DNA from: Gracilibacter sp. BRH_c7a
Lineage (GTDB): Bacteria > Bacillota > Desulfitobacteriia > Desulfitobacteriales > Syntrophobotulaceae
Assembly (NCBI GenBank): GCA_001516055.1
Contig: LOEZ01000016.1
Coordinates: 1-64,000 of the forward strand
DNA length: 64,000 nt
Reading direction: 5' to 3'
This document shows, one piece after another, positions 62,791 through 64,000 of the stretch. The translations under genes were made by a program, and so were the position numbers. The notes under the pieces were generated by a model. That model was not told the origin of the DNA. It saw nothing but the letters and a program-made list of their open reading frames with translations, and ran no database searches. Within the stretch, counting starts at the first letter, position 1. Each line of letters starts with the position of its first letter.

Positions 62791-63354
62791 TTATTTCTTA
62801 TCAGCAAAATAAACTTCCGGTGCTTTGACTAGATGTCCAAATCCTTCTAACGGCCAATATCTGATTAGCACTCTTCCCAAAATATTATCAGAAGGCACAA
62901 AACCCCAGACATGACTATCTTTACTATATCTTCTATTATCCCCTAACATAAAATAGGAATCTTCCGGGATTTCGACAGGTCCATAATCATAATCTGCTGG
63001 TTCCACAACATAGGGTTCATTCAGCATCTTATCATTGATATATACAATCCCTTGTTTAACCTCTAGCTTTTCTCCAGGAAGACCTATTGCCCTTTTTACC
63101 AAATCTAAATCTTCATCAGCGGCCTCTGGGGCTTTAAATACTATAATATCTCCACGCTCAATTGTATCATATTTATAGAAAGCCCTATCAACTATTAACC
63201 TATCCTGTAACTGGATAGTAGGTAACATCGAACCACTTGGGACTATCCTCGTATCAATTAGATAGTTCCTTATGACTATAGATAATACAAAGGCAATGGC
63301 AATAATAATAATCCATTCAGATAATCCCTTCAAAATGCTTTTCAGAGCAATCAC
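62791..63354 (-). CDS. lepB: signal peptidase I
   Basis: Membrane-anchored S26 peptidase of 187 aa that removes signal peptides. One N-terminal helix (EWIIIIAIAFVLSIVI) is followed by the catalytic Ser in PSGSMLPTI, catalytic Lys in DLVKRAIGLPGE, and DNRRYSKDSHVWGFV. Single-helix Gram-positive type. Confidence 0.95.
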   Translation of the reverse strand: MIALKSILKGLSEWIIIIAIAFVLSIVIRNYLIDTRIVPSGSMLPTIQLQDRLIVDRAFYKYDTIERGDIIVFKAPEAADEDLDLVKRAIGLPGEKLEVKQGIVYINDKMLNEPYVVEPADYDYGPVEIPEDSYFMLGDNRRYSKDSHVWGFVPSDNILGRVLIRYWPLEGFGHLVKAPEVYFADKK

Positions 63355-63446
63355 CTTCCTTAACTTCTACAATTGCAAATTACAATCATCTTTACCTGAA
63401 TTTTATTTCTCTGTTAAACTATATAACTCACTGCCAAAAATAGCAA

Positions 63447-63484
63447 GAAAAAATGGTGCTTTCCAATTTAAGGGAAAACACCAT
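63447..63484 (-). terminator. terminator after superoxide dismutase
   Basis: ATGGTG..TTTCC pairs with GGAAA..CACCAT. On the minus strand it is followed by a T run, 18 bp after the sod stop. Confidence 0.8.
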
Positions 63485-63502
63485 ATTTCTTTGAAAAAAC
63501 CT

Positions 63503-64000
63503 TTAAGGCCTTAGGGCAAATGAATAATGATTATTCACATCTTTCCAATTAACTAGATTCCACCAGCCCTTAACCCATTCTGCTCTTTTGTTCTGATATT
63601 TCAAATAATAGGCATGTTCCCAGACGTCAAGAATGAGCAGAGGGAATGAACCCCATACACTTAAATTTTGATGTTTCTCTACCTGTACTATTTCTAGTTT
63701 TCTCAGGAAAGGATTCCATACCAGTACAGCCCAACCCGATCCTTCCACTGCAATTGCTGCCGCACTAAATTGGCTTTTAAAATTATCGAAAGAGCCGAAG
63801 TCCAGCTTGATATGTTGAGCTATAGGTCCAAATGCTTCTCCTCCGCCATTAGGAATCATATTTGTCCAGAAAAGATTATGCAATATATACCCTGAACCAT
63901 GAAAAGCTAATTCTCTCTCCCAATGTTTAAGTAACCCAAAATCGCCGTTATCTCTAGCCTCGGCAATCTTTTTGATAGCATTGTTTAAGCCATCAACATA
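63503..64000 (-). CDS. iron/manganese superoxide dismutase (N terminus beyond window)
   Basis: The last 165 residues of a Fe/Mn SOD; the frame stays open to base 64000 and starts inside the helical domain (YVDGLNNAIKKI). Metal ligands visible are His in ILHNLFW and Asp/His in LDVWEHAYYL; the first ligand His lies upstream. GSGYILH has Tyr where many SODs have His (GGHxNH). Long-N-terminal SodF-like types occur in spore formers, but that part is missing. Confidence 0.92.
   Translation of the reverse strand, partial: YVDGLNNAIKKIAEARDNGDFGLLKHWERELAFHGSGYILHNLFWTNMIPNGGGEAFGPIAQHIKLDFGSFDNFKSQFSAAAIAVEGSGWAVLVWNPFLRKLEIVQVEKHQNLSVWGSFPLLILDVWEHAYYLKYQNKRAEWVKGWWNLVNWKDVNNHYSFALRP

Overview
The window looks like a chromosomal segment of an anaerobic, endospore-forming Bacillota (Clostridia). 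A relative of the Desulfitobacterium/Dehalobacter/Desulfosporosinus group is my best guess, inferred from gene content only. The evidence is: an alpha/beta-type small acid-soluble spore protein; a YtaF-type membrane protein beside coaE, mutM and polA as in Bacillus; T-box control of proline genes; reverse rubrerythrin and rubredoxin-flavin reductase oxygen defence; AAGGAGG-type ribosome binding sites with many TTG/GTG starts; and an in-frame UGA (selenocysteine) gene.

Layout. 1-2.5 kb: proC-proB on the minus strand behind a T-box leader. 2.5-14 kb: a membrane TPR protein, then a nine-gene minus-strand branched-chain amino acid operon (ilvE-D-B-N-C-leuA-C-D-B) with a terminator hairpin in its leader. 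Its promoter lies back to back with that of hom-thrB (14.3-16.6 kb, plus). 16.8-21.7 kb: an accessory glycan-modification cassette with a NeuD-like acyltransferase, an ACP, an FkbH-like protein, an SDR, a MaoC hydratase and a GT2 glycosyltransferase. 21.8-29.3 kb: polA-mutM-ABC-F-ytaF-coaE and a lytic transglycosylase. 29.4-29.7 kb: a HesB/IscA-like selenoprotein whose UGA codon is followed by a SECIS-like hairpin. 30-32.8 kb: an epimerase, dinB and a DUF3467 protein.

33-40.6 kb: a signalling and accessory block with a CheB-CheR-PAS fusion, a hybrid histidine kinase and two tandem DUF3231-like genes, the second with a broken start. 40.7-42.6 kb: an eroded mobile region holding an IS110-like fragment, a PemK/MazF-type toxin-antitoxin pair, an integrase remnant, tRNA-Leu(CAA) and a large palindromic noncoding element. 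42.6-64 kb: mostly housekeeping genes (coaD, dnaE, a YtoI-like regulator, SASP, UPF0173 hydrolase, WecA/TagO-like transferase, trmL, Lrp/aminotransferase pair, CCA-adding enzyme, hydroxyacid dehydrogenase, M29 aminopeptidase, RluD-like synthase, DUF362, flavodoxin-like protein, DUF815 ATPase, lepB, truncated SOD), with redox-defence genes mixed in.

The strongest unusual items are the selenoprotein (recoverable only by reading through UGA), the FkbH/ACP/SDR/MaoC cassette, the double-rubredoxin flavin reductase, the DUF3231 pair with two compensating indels, and the palindromic element beside tRNA-Leu. All functional calls come from reading the sequence. No database search was run.
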